NCBI RefSeq assembly: GCF_007830065.1
Contig: NZ_VLKK01000013.1
Span: forward strand, 1 to 64,000
Source of the DNA: Sphingobium wenxiniae
GTDB taxonomy: Bacteria; Pseudomonadota; Alphaproteobacteria; Sphingomonadales; Sphingomonadaceae
Reading direction: 5' to 3'
Length of the DNA stretch: 64,000 bases
A program made the position numbers and the translations under genes. The notes beneath the pieces are model-generated. The model ran no database searches. It saw nothing but the letters and a program-made list of their open reading frames with translations, and was not told the origin of the DNA. This document shows, piece by piece, positions 44,452 to 55,568 of this stretch; within the stretch, counting starts at the first letter, position 1; the number at the start of each line of letters is the position of its first letter.

Positions 44452-45858
44452 ATGGCGGACAATCGCAAGCTCTATCTCGGCCCCAAGCTGCGCGTATTGC
44501 GGCGGGAACTGGGGCTGAACCAGACGCGGATGGCGGAGGAGCTGGGGGTGTCGCCCAGCTATCTCAACCATCTGGAGCGCAACCAGCGGCCGTTGACGGC
44601 GCAGATGCTGCTGCGGCTGGCCAATACCTACGACATCGACATCCGCGATTTCGTCGCGAGCACGCAGGAAGGCGCGGCCCATGCGCTGGGCGAGATATTG
44701 TCCGACGCGCTGGTGCGCGACATCGGCATCGCCAAGGACGAGGTACTGGAGGTCGCGGAGAATTATCCGGGCGTCAGCGAAGCCATCGCCCGCTTCTATC
44801 GGGCGCTTTCCGACCTGCGCCGCCTGCCCGAACGGACGGAGGCGGGGGGAAGCCCCGCGCCGCTGCTGGCGCCGATCGACTGGCTGCGCGAGACGATCGC
44901 GCGGGCGGGCAATCATTTCGCGGAACTGGACGCCGCCGCCGAGGCGCTGGCCGTGGAGATGAACGACGATCCGGCGGTGATGCAGGCGGACCTGCGCGCC
45001 CGGCTCAAGACGCTGCACGGCATGGGCGTGCAGACGGTGCGGGCCGATGTGCTTGCCGGAACGCTGCGCCATTACGACATGCACCGCCGCCGCCTGCTGC
45101 TGAGCGAGCGGCTGCCCGCTTCGGGACGGCTGTTCGCGCTCGCCTATCATCTGTGTTCGCAGGAGATGGCGGAGAGCATCGCCGCGCAGGTCAACCGCGC
45201 CGCCCCGCCGGACGAGGACAGCCGCCGCCTCGCCGCCATCGCGCTCACCAACTATGCCGCCGCCGCGCTGATCATGCCCTATGACCGTTTCCGGCAGGCA
45301 GCGGAGCAGAGCCGATACGACCTGCCGCTGCTTCGCGCGCGCTTCGGCGTGTCGGGCGAGCAACTGGCCCATCGGCTGACCAGCCTCAACCGGACGGGCG
45401 CGCGGGGCGTGCCCTTCTTCATGGCGAAGCTCAACCGGGCGGGGATCGTGTCCAAACGCTTCGACGGGGAGGCATGGCCCTTCGCGCGGCTGGGCGGCAC
45501 CTGTCCGCGCTGGGACGCGCATGACGCCGGCAGGACCGACCGGGTCGAGCGGCAGATGATCGAGACGCTGGAGGGGCGGCGCTTCGTCACATTCTTCCTG
45601 GCGCTGCCGTCGGATGGCGCCCCCGAGGCGCGGAGCCGCCCGGTCATCGCATTGGGATGCGAGGCGAAACATGCCGGACGGCTGGTCCATGCGGACGGCA
45701 TCGACGTGGAGAAGGACGCGCCCACGGAGGTCGGTCCGACCTGCCATCTGTGCGAGCGGCGGGGTTGCCCGGATCGCGCCCTGCCGCCGGTGACGCGGGC
45801 GCTGGACCTGCATGGCTATGAACGGACAGTCAGCCCGTTTCCGTTCCGGCGGGTGTAG
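44452..45858 (+). CDS. XRE-family regulator with ImmA/IrrE-like and DUF2083 domains (ScfR type)
   Basis: A 468-residue regulator. Residues about 9-65 are an HTH_3 domain (LRVLRRELGLNQTRMAEELG, VSPSYLNHLERNQRPL). A middle ImmA/IrrE-like domain (ALAYHLCSQEMAESIAAQV) and a C-terminal DUF2083 domain with the cysteine cluster CHLCERRGCPDRALPPV complete the short-chain-fatty-acyl regulator architecture. Relatives (ScfR, RamB, MccR) control acetate, propionate and glyoxylate metabolism in response to acyl-CoA; acs lies 5 kb downstream but not adjacent. A palindrome at the start suggests autoregulation. Confidence 0.85.
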   Translation: MADNRKLYLGPKLRVLRRELGLNQTRMAEELGVSPSYLNHLERNQRPLTAQMLLRLANTYDIDIRDFVASTQEGAAHALGEILSDALVRDIGIAKDEVLEVAENYPGVSEAIARFYRALSDLRRLPERTEAGGSPAPLLAPIDWLRETIARAGNHFAELDAAAEALAVEMNDDPAVMQADLRARLKTLHGMGVQTVRADVLAGTLRHYDMHRRRLLLSERLPASGRLFALAYHLCSQEMAESIAAQVNRAAPPDEDSRRLAAIALTNYAAAALIMPYDRFRQAAEQSRYDLPLLRARFGVSGEQLAHRLTSLNRTGARGVPFFMAKLNRAGIVSKRFDGEAWPFARLGGTCPRWDAHDAGRTDRVERQMIETLEGRRFVTFFLALPSDGAPEARSRPVIALGCEAKHAGRLVHADGIDVEKDAPTEVGPTCHLCERRGCPDRALPPVTRALDLHGYERTVSPFPFRRV

Positions 45859-45962
45859 GAGACCGGGCGATCGAAGCGGTTGCGCGCCCGCGCCTTTCTC
45901 GATCCCGTGCATCCATTGCCGGGACGGCGCGTTGATGAAAGGCGGGATGCGCTGGAGGCGAT

Positions 45963-46586
45963 ATGGTCAGGCAAGGCGGCAAGGATATCGAGGAAGAGCC
46001 GCCCGCCACGCTGGAGGAGATCGCGCACGCCATAGGCGCGTGCCGCCGCTGCCCCATCGGCTGCAACGGGACGCGCGCCGTTCCCGGCGAGGGACCGGCG
46101 AGGACGCGGCTGATGATCGTGGGCGAACAGCCCGGCGACAAGGAGGAACAGGCGGGACGGCCCTTCGTGGGACCGGCCGGACGGCTTCTCGACGCACATC
46201 TCGCGCGGGCCGGGCTTGACAGGGCGCGCCTCTATCTCACCAACGCCGTCAAGCATTTCAAGTTCGTGCCGCGCGGGAAACGGCGTTTGCACCAAAGCCC
46301 GACGGCGGGCGAAATCGACATCTGCCGCTGGTGGCTGGATTCCGAGCGCCGCCTGCTCCGGCCTCAGGTCATCCTGGCGCTGGGGGCGAGCGCGGGGCGT
46401 GCCTTCCTCGCGCGGACGCCAGCCGTCGGCAAGGAGCGCGGCGCGCCCATGGAGCTGGCGGACGGGACGCCGCTATGGCTGACGGTTCATCCCAGCTATC
46501 TGCTGCGCCTCAAGGACGAGGCGCGCGCGAGAGAGGAAGAACGCTTCCAGAGCGATCTCCGGGGGCTGGCCTCATCCCTGGGCTGA
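45963..46586 (+). CDS. udgX: UdgX-type uracil-DNA glycosylase
   Basis: A 207-residue family-4-like uracil-DNA glycosylase with Fe-S cysteines (ACRRCPIGC, C27, C30, C34), the water-activating motif variant GEQPGD (54-59) and the UdgX-specific loop KFVPRGKRRLHQSP, where H110 corresponds to the histidine that makes a covalent bond to the abasic site. UdgX therefore stays attached to DNA after removing uracil. The C-terminal HPSYLLR motif is the usual family end. Two small ORFs follow on the same strand. Confidence 0.92.
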   Translation: MVRQGGKDIEEEPPATLEEIAHAIGACRRCPIGCNGTRAVPGEGPARTRLMIVGEQPGDKEEQAGRPFVGPAGRLLDAHLARAGLDRARLYLTNAVKHFKFVPRGKRRLHQSPTAGEIDICRWWLDSERRLLRPQVILALGASAGRAFLARTPAVGKERGAPMELADGTPLWLTVHPSYLLRLKDEARAREEERFQSDLRGLASSLG

Positions 46587-46662
46587 GGAGAAATAAGCGG
46601 CGAAAGCGGTTCCCCTTGCCGGTGCGATGCTATAGCGGCGCAGGCGGCGAAGGAAGGTGGCG

Positions 46663-46878
46663 ATGGACGACAGCAAGGATCCGAAGGTGAAGACGATCCT
46701 CGACCGTCTGCGCGTGCCGGAGGACAATCCCGTGCGCCGGGCGCGGCGGGTGGTGGAGGCGCAGGTGCCCGCCAGCCGCCGCGGCCCCGGCTGGGACCGG
46801 CACTGGCGCGAACTGGAAGCCTATCTGGACGAACCGGGCTGCTGGTCGGGCAAGGCGGACGAGCCGGATGACGGCTGA
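46663..46878 (+). CDS. Small hypothetical protein, 71 aa
   Basis: A charged soluble-looking protein (KVKTILDRLRVPEDNPVRRA...GWDRHWRELEAYLDEPG). No known motif. Start ATG 46663 follows a strong gaaggaagg ribosome site; GTG 46657 is possible. Its stop overlaps the start of the next ORF, so the two are probably translated together. Confidence 0.55.
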   Translation: MDDSKDPKVKTILDRLRVPEDNPVRRARRVVEAQVPASRRGPGWDRHWRELEAYLDEPGCWSGKADEPDDG

Positions 46879-47095
46879 CCAGATGATCGACCTGATGGTC
46901 GCGCGGCTGGTGCGCGAGCGCGGCGGGGCCAGGCACCGCTGGCGGCAGCGGATCGGGGCGATGCGGCTCTATCCACGCGAAACCCATCCGCATTGCAACT
47001 GGTCGGTCAGCCCGACCGGCAGCGTCGGCGAAATCGAAGCGGTGGAAGCGCTGACGGACGAGCTGCGGTTGAAGCATCCGGTTCTGGCGGGGTGA
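46868..47095 (+). CDS. Small hypothetical protein, 75 aa
   Basis: Overlaps the previous gene by 11 bases. The sequence (MIDLMVARLVRERGG, ETHPHCNWSVSPTGS, EIEAVEALTDELRLKHP) is compact and proline-poor, with a well-formed C-terminal helix. I do not recognise the family. Coupled to the upstream 71-aa gene and possibly to udgX. Confidence 0.55.
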   Translation: MTADQMIDLMVARLVRERGGARHRWRQRIGAMRLYPRETHPHCNWSVSPTGSVGEIEAVEALTDELRLKHPVLAG

Positions 47096-47141
47096 GCGAG
47101 GGCGCAGGTGCCGGCTGGCATTCATGCCGTTGCGCCTTTTT

Positions 47142-47171
47142 TCACGCGGAGGCGCGGAGGCGCGGAGCGTC
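47142..47171. repeat. Short tandem GC repeat (gcggaggc units)
   Basis: tcacgcggaggcgcggaggcg and following bases repeat an 8-base unit about three times, an element often seen between genes in alphaproteobacteria. The 47096-47380 gap otherwise holds only the REP-like copies listed here. Confidence 0.5.
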
Positions 47172-47269
47172 CGGAACGGCGGCGATGCGCTTGGCGTCCT
47201 ATCAGCGCATGGAGGACGGCCGGGCGGCGTTGAAAGAGGGGAGAGGGCGGCTTTGTTTTCTTCCAAATT

Positions 47270-47326
47270 CGTCACCCCAGCTTTCGCTGGGATGACGGAA
47301 GATAGAAAGCCTGCGCTACGTCCGCC
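47270..47326. repeat. Dispersed intergenic repeat, copy B
   Basis: cgtcaccccagctttcgctg with its complementary gggatgacgg arm, then cctgcgctacgtccgcc. Matches copy A at 9538-9591 across its length apart from a few changes and a short indel in the loop. Confidence 0.65.
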
Positions 47327-47348
47327 AACCACCAAACCCGCTATTCAG

Positions 47349-47366
47349 CGCAGGTTTGCAAGCTGC
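47349..47366. repeat. REP-like core, copy 2
   Basis: cgcaggtttgcaagctgc, close match to copies at 3361 and 48942. It follows copy B of the longer repeat by about 20 bases, so both may be parts of one larger extragenic element. Confidence 0.45.
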
Positions 47367-47380
47367 TCCATCCCCTTGCC

Positions 47381-48751
47381 TCAGGCGGCGGCGCGGCGTT
47401 CCTTGAGTTCCTCGTTCAGCATTTCGGCAAGGAGGAAGGCCAGTTCCAGGCTTTGCGCGGCGTTGAGGCGCGGGTCGCAATGGGTGTGGTAGCGGTCGGC
47501 CAGCCCTTCGTCGGTGATCGCCACCGCGCCGCCGGTGCATTCGGTGACGTTCTGGCCGGTCATCTCGCAATGGATGCCGCCGCCGAAGCTGCCTTCGGCC
47601 CGGTGCACCGCGAAGAAGCCGCGCACTTCGGCCAGGATGCGGTCGAAGGGACGCGTCTTGTAGCCGTTCGCCGCCTTGATGACATTGCCGTGCATCGGGT
47701 CGCAGGACCAGACCACCGGATGCCCTTCGCGCATCACCGCGCGGACCAGGCGGGGCAGGCCCGCCTCGATCTTTTCATGGCCGTAGCGGGTGATGAGCGT
47801 GATGCGGCCCGCCTCCCGCGCGGGATTGAGCAGGTCGAGCAGGCGGAGAAGCGCGTCCGGTTCCAGGCTGGGGCCGCACTTCATGCCGATGGGATTGCCG
47901 ATGCCGCGCAGATATTCGACATGGGCCGACCCTTCGAACCGGGTGCGGTCGCCGATCCACAGCATGTGCGCGGACGTGTCGTACCAGTCGCCGGTCAGCG
48001 AATCCTGCCGGGTCAGCGCCTGCTCGAAGGGGAGGAGCAGCGCTTCGTGGCTGGTGTAGAAGCTGGTTCCGCCAAGCTGCGGCACCGTCTCCGGCGACAG
48101 GCCGCAGGCGCGCATGAAGTCGAGCGCTTCGCCGATCCGGTCCGCGACCGCATCGAATTTCGCGGCGAGCGGGCTGCGGCCCATGAAATCCAGCATCCAG
48201 CCATGGACACGGTCCAGGCTGGCATAGCCGCCGGTCGAGAAGGCGCGCAGCAGGTTGAGCGTCGCGGCCGACTGGTTATAGGCGCGGATCATGCGTTGCG
48301 GATCGGGTTCGCGGGCTTGCGCCGTGAAGGCGATGTCGTTCACATTGTCGCCGCGATAGCTGGGCAGCTCCACGCCGTCGATGGTTTCCGTCCCGGCCGA
48401 ACGCGGCTTGGCGAACTGGCCCGCCATGCGGCCGACCTTCACGACGGGCAGCTTCGACGCGAAGGTCAGGACCACCGCCATCTGGAGCAGTACGCGGAAG
48501 GTGTCGCGGATGTTGTCCGGGTGGAACTCCGCGAAGCTTTCCGCGCAGTCGCCGCCTTGCAGCAGGAACGCCTCGCCCGCCGTGACCTTGGCAAGCTCCG
48601 CCTTCAGGCTGCGCGCCTCGCCGGCGAAGACGAGTGGGGGAAACTGGCCAAGCTGGGCCTCCACCGCGGCAAGCGCCGCCGTGTCCCGATATTCGGGCAT
48701 CTGGATGCCCTCTTGGCTACGCCAGCTTTCCGGCGTCCACTTCGCCGCCAC
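47381..48751 (-). CDS. aroG: 3-deoxy-7-phosphoheptulonate synthase, class II (DAHP synthase)
   Basis: A 456-residue class II (plant/Mycobacterium type) DAHP synthase, first enzyme of the shikimate pathway, joining phosphoenolpyruvate and erythrose 4-phosphate. Family blocks are [81 protein letters not shown] and [11 protein letters not shown]; the Cys in GGDCAES binds metal. Length is normal. The start codon gives [10 protein letters not shown], the usual N-terminus. Monocistronic as far as seen. Confidence 0.94.
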   Translation of the reverse strand: MAAKWTPESWRSQEGIQMPEYRDTAALAAVEAQLGQFPPLVFAGEARSLKAELAKVTAGEAFLLQGGDCAESFAEFHPDNIRDTFRVLLQMAVVLTFASKLPVVKVGRMAGQFAKPRSAGTETIDGVELPSYRGDNVNDIAFTAQAREPDPQRMIRAYNQSAATLNLLRAFSTGGYASLDRVHGWMLDFMGRSPLAAKFDAVADRIGEALDFMRACGLSPETVPQLGGTSFYTSHEALLLPFEQALTRQDSLTGDWYDTSAHMLWIGDRTRFEGSAHVEYLRGIGNPIGMKCGPSLEPDALLRLLDLLNPAREAGRITLITRYGHEKIEAGLPRLVRAVMREGHPVVWSCDPMHGNVIKAANGYKTRPFDRILAEVRGFFAVHRAEGSFGGGIHCEMTGQNVTECTGGAVAITDEGLADRYHTHCDPRLNAAQSLELAFLLAEMLNEELKERRAAA

Positions 48752-49087
48752 GACGAGTCTCCTTCGAACAGGTCAAAATAGGGGCCGCACCTACGCCGAT
48801 GCGGCCTTCAAGGCAAGTTCATAGCGGTTTCGCGCGGGATTTCGATACTGGATTGGGGATGGGCAGCCTGCACACCCGCAGTGGATATCGGGTTTGGCCG
48901 GAAGTGGGCGTTGCGCAGGCCCTCTTTCCTCCGTCATCGCAGCGCGGGTTTGCAAGCTATCCAATCCCAAAAAGAAAAGAATGGCCCTTGGCTTCGCCGA
49001 CCTGCGATCCGACAGGCGCAGGGCGAATGGAAGCGGGAGGATCGCGCCCGCTTCCCTTCCGCCGCCCGACCGCCTAGACAGGCCCTC
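48752..49087. other. Divergent intergenic region with REP-like core copy 3
   Basis: About 336 bases between the DAHP synthase and the UbiH-type gene. It contains the REP-like core gcgcgggtttgcaagct at 48942-48958. No gene or operator recognised. Confidence 0.4.
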
Positions 49088-50296
49088 ATGCAACGCTTTG
49101 ACGTCGTGATTCTGGGCGGGGGCCTCGTCGGCCTCACCCTTGGCATCGCTCTTTCGGGCCATGGCGTGCGCTGCGCCGTCATCGACCCCGCCGATCCGGT
49201 CGAAACCACCGCCGCCGGTTTCGACGGGCGCGTGTCGGCCATTTCCTCGACCAGCCATGCGATGCTGTCCGCCATCGGCGTCGCCGATCTGCTGGCGGAC
49301 AAGGGGTGCCCCATCGATCGCATCTGGGTCAGCGACGGCTTGCAGCCCGGCGCCCTCGACTTCGCGCCGGATGCGGATGACGGCGTGATGGGCGTCATGT
49401 TCCCCAATCGCGACCTGCGCGTGGCGCTCGCCCAGGCGGCGGAGAAGGCGGAAAACCTCACCCGCTTCCAGCCCGACCGCGCCGTGGCCGTGGATCGCAA
49501 CGCGGACGGCGTGACGCTGACGCTCGCCAGCGGCGCGCCATTGCGCGGCGCGCTGCTGGTCGCGGCGGAGGGCCGCAACAGCCCCACGCGCGAAGCGGCG
49601 GGCATCCGCACGACGCGCTGGAACTACCGGCATGTCGCGATGGTGACGGCCATCGATCATGCCGTGCCGCACGGCAACACGGCCTATGAGATATTCTATG
49701 TCGGCGGCCCCTTCGCGCTGCTGCCGATGCTGCCGGGGACGCGTTCGGCCATCGTGTGGACGGTGCCGACGCAGCAGGCGCCCGCGATGATGAAGCTCTC
49801 CGAACGCGCATGGCTCGCCGAAGCGCAAAAGCGCATGGGCGGATTCCTGGGCGAGATTTCGCTGGCGGGGCCGCGATCCTCCTATCCGCTGGGTTTCCAT
49901 CATGCGGCGCGGATCACCGACACGCGCCTTGCGCTGGTGGGCGATTCGGCCCACGCCATCCATCCCATCGCAGGGCAGGGGCTGAACCTTGGTTTCCGCG
50001 ATGTCGCGGCGCTGGTGGAAGTGCTGGTGGAAGGGATGCGCCTTGGCCTCGATCCGGGCGACGCGCAGCTTCTGGCACGCTATCAGCGCTGGCGGAGCCT
50101 CGATTCCCTGTCGGTCAGCGTGGCGATGGACGGCCTTGTCCGTCTGTTCGACATTCCCGGCCGCATTCCCTCGGCCATCCGCCGCGCCGGTCTCGCCGCA
50201 GTGCAGCGCACCGGGCTGCTCAAGAATCGCTTCATGGCCGAAGCGCGGGGCGAATCCGGTGCGCTGCCCCGCCTGCTGACAGGCGAGATGGTTTAG
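49088..50296 (+). CDS. UbiH/UbiF-family FAD-dependent hydroxylase (ubiquinone biosynthesis)
   Basis: A 402-residue class A flavin monooxygenase. GGGLVGLTLGIAL (Rossmann GxGxxG variant) opens the protein, a DG-type motif lies mid-way (LLVAAEGRNSPTREAAGI), and the FAD-ribityl motif GDSAHAIHPIAGQGLNLGFRD is the UbiH/COQ6 signature. It should hydroxylate the ubiquinone ring; which position (C-5, C-6 or C-1) is not evident, because alphaproteobacteria use different sets of these enzymes. ATG 49088 begins the conserved MQRFDVVILGGG. It converges with acs. Confidence 0.88.
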   Translation: MQRFDVVILGGGLVGLTLGIALSGHGVRCAVIDPADPVETTAAGFDGRVSAISSTSHAMLSAIGVADLLADKGCPIDRIWVSDGLQPGALDFAPDADDGVMGVMFPNRDLRVALAQAAEKAENLTRFQPDRAVAVDRNADGVTLTLASGAPLRGALLVAAEGRNSPTREAAGIRTTRWNYRHVAMVTAIDHAVPHGNTAYEIFYVGGPFALLPMLPGTRSAIVWTVPTQQAPAMMKLSERAWLAEAQKRMGGFLGEISLAGPRSSYPLGFHHAARITDTRLALVGDSAHAIHPIAGQGLNLGFRDVAALVEVLVEGMRLGLDPGDAQLLARYQRWRSLDSLSVSVAMDGLVRLFDIPGRIPSAIRRAGLAAVQRTGLLKNRFMAEARGESGALPRLLTGEMV

Positions 50297-50318
50297 GGCC
50301 GCCTCGCCAGTCGTTCTC

Positions 50319-52271
<1,953 letters not shown>

Positions 52272-52434
52272 CCTTTCCTCATCGCGGGTATCGCTTTCGT
52301 CCTAAGTAGGGCGGGACGGCGAAAACTGGAAGACGGATCGGCCCCGCTTTTCCGGTATATCGTTTCGCAAACGCTACAGGATTTCCCTATTTTGCCGCTT
52401 TCCCAATGCCGGCCGCGCGCCTAACAGACAGGGC

Positions 52435-53106
52435 ATGTGGCAGCTTTACCAATTTCCGCTCTGTCCCTTCTCCCGCAAGGTCCGCCTGCTGCTCGGCGAG
52501 AAGGGCGTGGGTTATGACCTGGTGCGCGAATCGCCGTGGGCCATGCGCGACGAGTTCCTGGACCTCAACCCCGCCGGGACCACGCCCGTCATGGTGGAGG
52601 CGGACAAGGGCCTGACCCTGATCGACAGCCAGGCGATCTGCGAATATTTCGAGGAGACGGTGGAAAAATTCCCGCTCATCTCCGGCACGGCGGCGGGCCG
52701 GGCGGAAGTGCGGCGGCTGACCGCCTTTTTCGACCAGAATTTCTATGGCGACGTGGTCGGGCCGCTGATCCACGAACGGATGAAGAAGCGCCTCATCGAG
52801 CGGGCGCCGCCCGAGGCCCGCGTCCTGCGGGAGGCGATGAAGCGGGCCAATGTCCATATGGACTATATGGATTATCTGCTGGATCATCGCGCCTGGATGG
52901 CGGGGGGCACGCTCAGCCTCGCCGACATCGCGGCGGCCGCGCATCTGTCGGTCGCCGACTATCTGGGCGGCATCGACTGGGCGGGGCATGAGACGGTGAA
53001 GCGCTGGTATGCCGGCTTCAAGTCGCGCCCGTCCTTCCGTCCGCTGCTGTCGGAACGGATGGAGGTCATCACCCCGCCGCCCCATTATGAGAAGCCGGAC
53101 TTCTAG
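52435..53106 (+). CDS. Glutathione S-transferase-family protein
   Basis: A 223-residue protein with a thioredoxin-fold N-domain (LYQFPLCPFSRKVRLLLGEKG, including the CPFS redox/glutathione motif, then LNPAGTTPVMVEADKGLTLIDSQAI with the cis-proline and glutathione-binding DSQAI) and an all-helical C-domain. The CPFS motif is closer to omega/beta-class or glutaredoxin-like GSTs. Substrate unknown. Lies alone between acs and the diguanylate cyclase. Confidence 0.85.
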   Translation: MWQLYQFPLCPFSRKVRLLLGEKGVGYDLVRESPWAMRDEFLDLNPAGTTPVMVEADKGLTLIDSQAICEYFEETVEKFPLISGTAAGRAEVRRLTAFFDQNFYGDVVGPLIHERMKKRLIERAPPEARVLREAMKRANVHMDYMDYLLDHRAWMAGGTLSLADIAAAAHLSVADYLGGIDWAGHETVKRWYAGFKSRPSFRPLLSERMEVITPPPHYEKPDF

Positions 53107-53123
53107 GAGCGGGCGAAAACGGA

Positions 53124-54284
53124 TCAGTCCGTATCCACCGCCACATAGACGCGGTTGCGGCCATGTTCCTTGGCCAGATAGAGCGCCCTGTCCGCCGCCC
53201 GCAGCGCGGCGCGGGGATGTTCATATTCCAGCACGTCGGCAACGCCCGCCGAGAAGGTGACCTGCTCCATCTTCTCGCCGTTGACGCGGTTGACGAGGCT
53301 GCGGCCCGCCAGATCCTCGCGCACCTTGTCGACCAGCGCGCAGGCTTCGGCTGCCGTCTTGCCGCGGAACAGCATGACGAACTCTTCCCCGCCATGGCGC
53401 GCCACATGGCAGCGGTCGTTGGAAATCTTCGTCAGCAGGCCCGCCACGAATTTCAGCACCCGGTCGCCCGTGTCGTGCCCATGCGTGTCGTTGATGATCT
53501 TGAAATGATCGATGTCGCAGAAGCCGATGGCGAGCGGCTCGCCCTGTTCGCGCGCCAGCGTCAGCTCCTCGCGCAGCGCGCCTTCAAAGGCGCGGCGATT
53601 GGGCAGGCCGGTCAGGAAGTCATGCTCGGCGGCCTGGCGCGCGCTTTCCAGGCTGGATTTCAGGGCCTGCGTCTGCTTCTGATTATCGCGAAGCTGGGTT
53701 TCCACCTGCCGCGTCTTTTCCACCATCGACCGGGTGAGATTGACGAGACGGGCCAGCACCGCTTCCGCGTCGCCGCCCGACGCGAGATCCTTGGCCTGTT
53801 CCTGCAACGCGGCGCCATAATCCTTGGCGCTGCTGCGCGATTCGTGCATCAGACCGGTGAACAGGCTCAGGCTTTCCTCCACCTTGTCCAGCATGGCCGC
53901 CAGCGCTTCGGGCGTGATCTCGTCGGCGCGCTGTTCGGCGATCACGGTTTCGATCCAGCCGTTGGTGACCTGGCCCCGCTCCATCATGACGGCCTTCACC
54001 GCCTTTTCGATGCCGATGTTCGTGCCGGTCAGATAATCGAGCGCCACCGAGAAATTGACCGGCGTGAGGTCCAGATCGTGAACGAATAGGAAGTCGCCGA
54101 TATCGTCATACAGCTTGCGCCGGCGCACGACTTCCCGATTGGCGGCCGTCCCGGCGCGCACCCGCTGTTCGGGCGGAGAGTCGTCCGCCGCTTCGGCTTT
54201 TCCGGACAGGCCGCGCGCCCATCGCGTCAGGCGATCGGTAAGCCCCTGCTGCGGACCGGCGGAAGAAGAGGATAGTGCGTTCAT
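53124..54284 (-). CDS. Diguanylate cyclase (GGDEF) with helical N-terminal region, no I-site
   Basis: A 386-residue cytoplasmic protein: an N-terminal helical/coiled-coil region of about 215 residues with no membrane segment, then a GGDEF domain (HDFLTGLPNRRAFE, GFCDIDHFKIINDTHGH, active-site GGEEF at 298-302). It should make cyclic di-GMP from two GTP. The RxxD inhibitory site expected five residues before GGEEF is absent (NDRC instead), so product inhibition is probably lost. Converges with the GST gene. Confidence 0.88.
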   Translation of the reverse strand: MNALSSSSAGPQQGLTDRLTRWARGLSGKAEAADDSPPEQRVRAGTAANREVVRRRKLYDDIGDFLFVHDLDLTPVNFSVALDYLTGTNIGIEKAVKAVMMERGQVTNGWIETVIAEQRADEITPEALAAMLDKVEESLSLFTGLMHESRSSAKDYGAALQEQAKDLASGGDAEAVLARLVNLTRSMVEKTRQVETQLRDNQKQTQALKSSLESARQAAEHDFLTGLPNRRAFEGALREELTLAREQGEPLAIGFCDIDHFKIINDTHGHDTGDRVLKFVAGLLTKISNDRCHVARHGGEEFVMLFRGKTAAEACALVDKVREDLAGRSLVNRVNGEKMEQVTFSAGVADVLEYEHPRAALRAADRALYLAKEHGRNRVYVAVDTD

Positions 54285-54353
54285 GCAATGGAGAACGGCA
54301 GAACGCGAAGAGGGTTAAACCCCCATCAAACAAATTTTCCAGCCGCCCGCGCC

Positions 54354-55232
54354 TTAGATGTCCGCCGAAACCAGCCAGTCGCGGAAGATGCGGACCGCCC
54401 GCGTCTGCAAAGCGCGCGGGCGGCAGACGAAGAAATAGCGATAGGGGCTTTCGACCGTCACGGGGAACAGGCGCACCAGGCGGTTGTCGGCGGCCTGCTG
54501 GAAATGGCTGGCGTGCATGACGGCAACGCCCAGCCCCTGCGCGGCGGCCTCCAGCATCAACTGGCCCGAATCATAATTGTCGATCGCCAGCGGTTGCAGG
54601 TCGGGCAGCCCGACCGCCTCTTTCCACGCGTCGAAGGCCAGCGCCATGTCGCGATGCAGCAGGATCGTATGCTGCGACAATTCCTCCGGCGCGTTGAGCG
54701 GATGGGGCGGCTCCAGCAGCGCCTTCCGCCCGATCAGATAGACTTCGTCATGGTCCAGTTCATGCGCGTAGAGCGCCGGATCGATGTCCTTCGCCAGCAC
54801 GATGGCGGCGTCCAGCCCTTCGCCCAGCCGCGCAACGGCATAGGGCGTGGTTTCGATGTCGATATGCAGTTGCGGGTGCATCTGACGCAATTCGCCCAGC
54901 CGCGGGAAGAGCCGCTGCGTCGCGAACAGCGGCATGACGGCCAGGCGCAGGCGCAATTGGTTGCCGCCGCTCTGGATATTCTCCAGCGCCTGGCTCAGCG
55001 AATCGAGTGCGGGCGCGATATCGTCCAGCAGCCGCTGGCCGTCGGCGTTGATTTCCAGCGCCTGATGCTTGCGGTCGAACAGCGGGCGGCCGATGAAGCG
55101 CTCCAGGGCCTGCACCCGGCGGCTGAGCGCCGGCGTGGACAGCGCAAGCTCCTCCGCCGCCGCCTTGACGGAGCCGAGGCGGGCAACCTGAACGAAGGCC
55201 TCCAGGGCCGTGAGGGGCGGCAGTCTACGCAT
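54354..55232 (-). CDS. LysR-family transcriptional regulator
   Basis: A 292-residue LTTR. The N-terminal winged HTH (LPPLTALEAFVQVARLGSVK, AAAEELALSTPALSRRVQAL) is GcvA-like, followed by the substrate-binding domain. It is divergent from the CDC48-like ATPase gene, separated by 336 bases, and lies upstream of nothing on its own strand except the cyclase gene 70 bases beyond its end. The effector and targets are unknown. Confidence 0.88.
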   Translation of the reverse strand: MRRLPPLTALEAFVQVARLGSVKAAAEELALSTPALSRRVQALERFIGRPLFDRKHQALEINADGQRLLDDIAPALDSLSQALENIQSGGNQLRLRLAVMPLFATQRLFPRLGELRQMHPQLHIDIETTPYAVARLGEGLDAAIVLAKDIDPALYAHELDHDEVYLIGRKALLEPPHPLNAPEELSQHTILLHRDMALAFDAWKEAVGLPDLQPLAIDNYDSGQLMLEAAAQGLGVAVMHASHFQQAADNRLVRLFPVTVESPYRYFFVCRPRALQTRAVRIFRDWLVSADI

Positions 55233-55454
55233 AGTCCATCAAAAACAGTGAAAAAGCCGCCTGCCGCGCCGCGTCATCCCGCTCCCGCGCAGTTTCAGCC
55301 GCTTTCATGTTCCCTCCCTCCAATGATCCGGAGAATCCGTCAACCGGCAAGATGCATTATTTGCAATCGGCACGATCTCTTTCGCACTTGCGAAGGTAAC
55401 TGTTGCAGCGCACATAGGGAAGGCCTTTCAGGCATCCTCTCCTATAAACTTTCC
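55233..55454. other. Divergent intergenic region, possible leader or small RNA
   Basis: No coding frame is convincing. Because a strong plus-strand terminator follows at 55455 with no plus-strand gene before it, this stretch may encode a short RNA or an attenuator leader. A promoter could not be assigned with confidence. Confidence 0.35.
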
Positions 55455-55484
55455 GGGCTGGCCTTTGGGCCGGCCCTTTTTTTG
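55455..55484 (+). terminator. Orphan intrinsic terminator upstream of the CDC48-like gene
   Basis: GGGCTGGCC-tttg-GGCCGGCCC (one G-U pair) followed by seven T residues: a textbook intrinsic terminator. It lies 84 bases before the ATPase start and after no known plus-strand gene. Confidence 0.8.
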
Positions 55485-55568
55485 TTCTGCGGGAACGGGC
55501 AATGCGCCCTTTTCCTTTGCCCGCGCATTTCCTATCTCGTTACGCAGGAGACAAGAGCGAGGGTGCCG

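Noticed and set aside
54288-55568. Long N-terminal extension of the CDC48-like protein
   Set aside because: The frame is open but runs antisense through the LysR gene and a strong terminator; the conserved N-domain begins at 55569.
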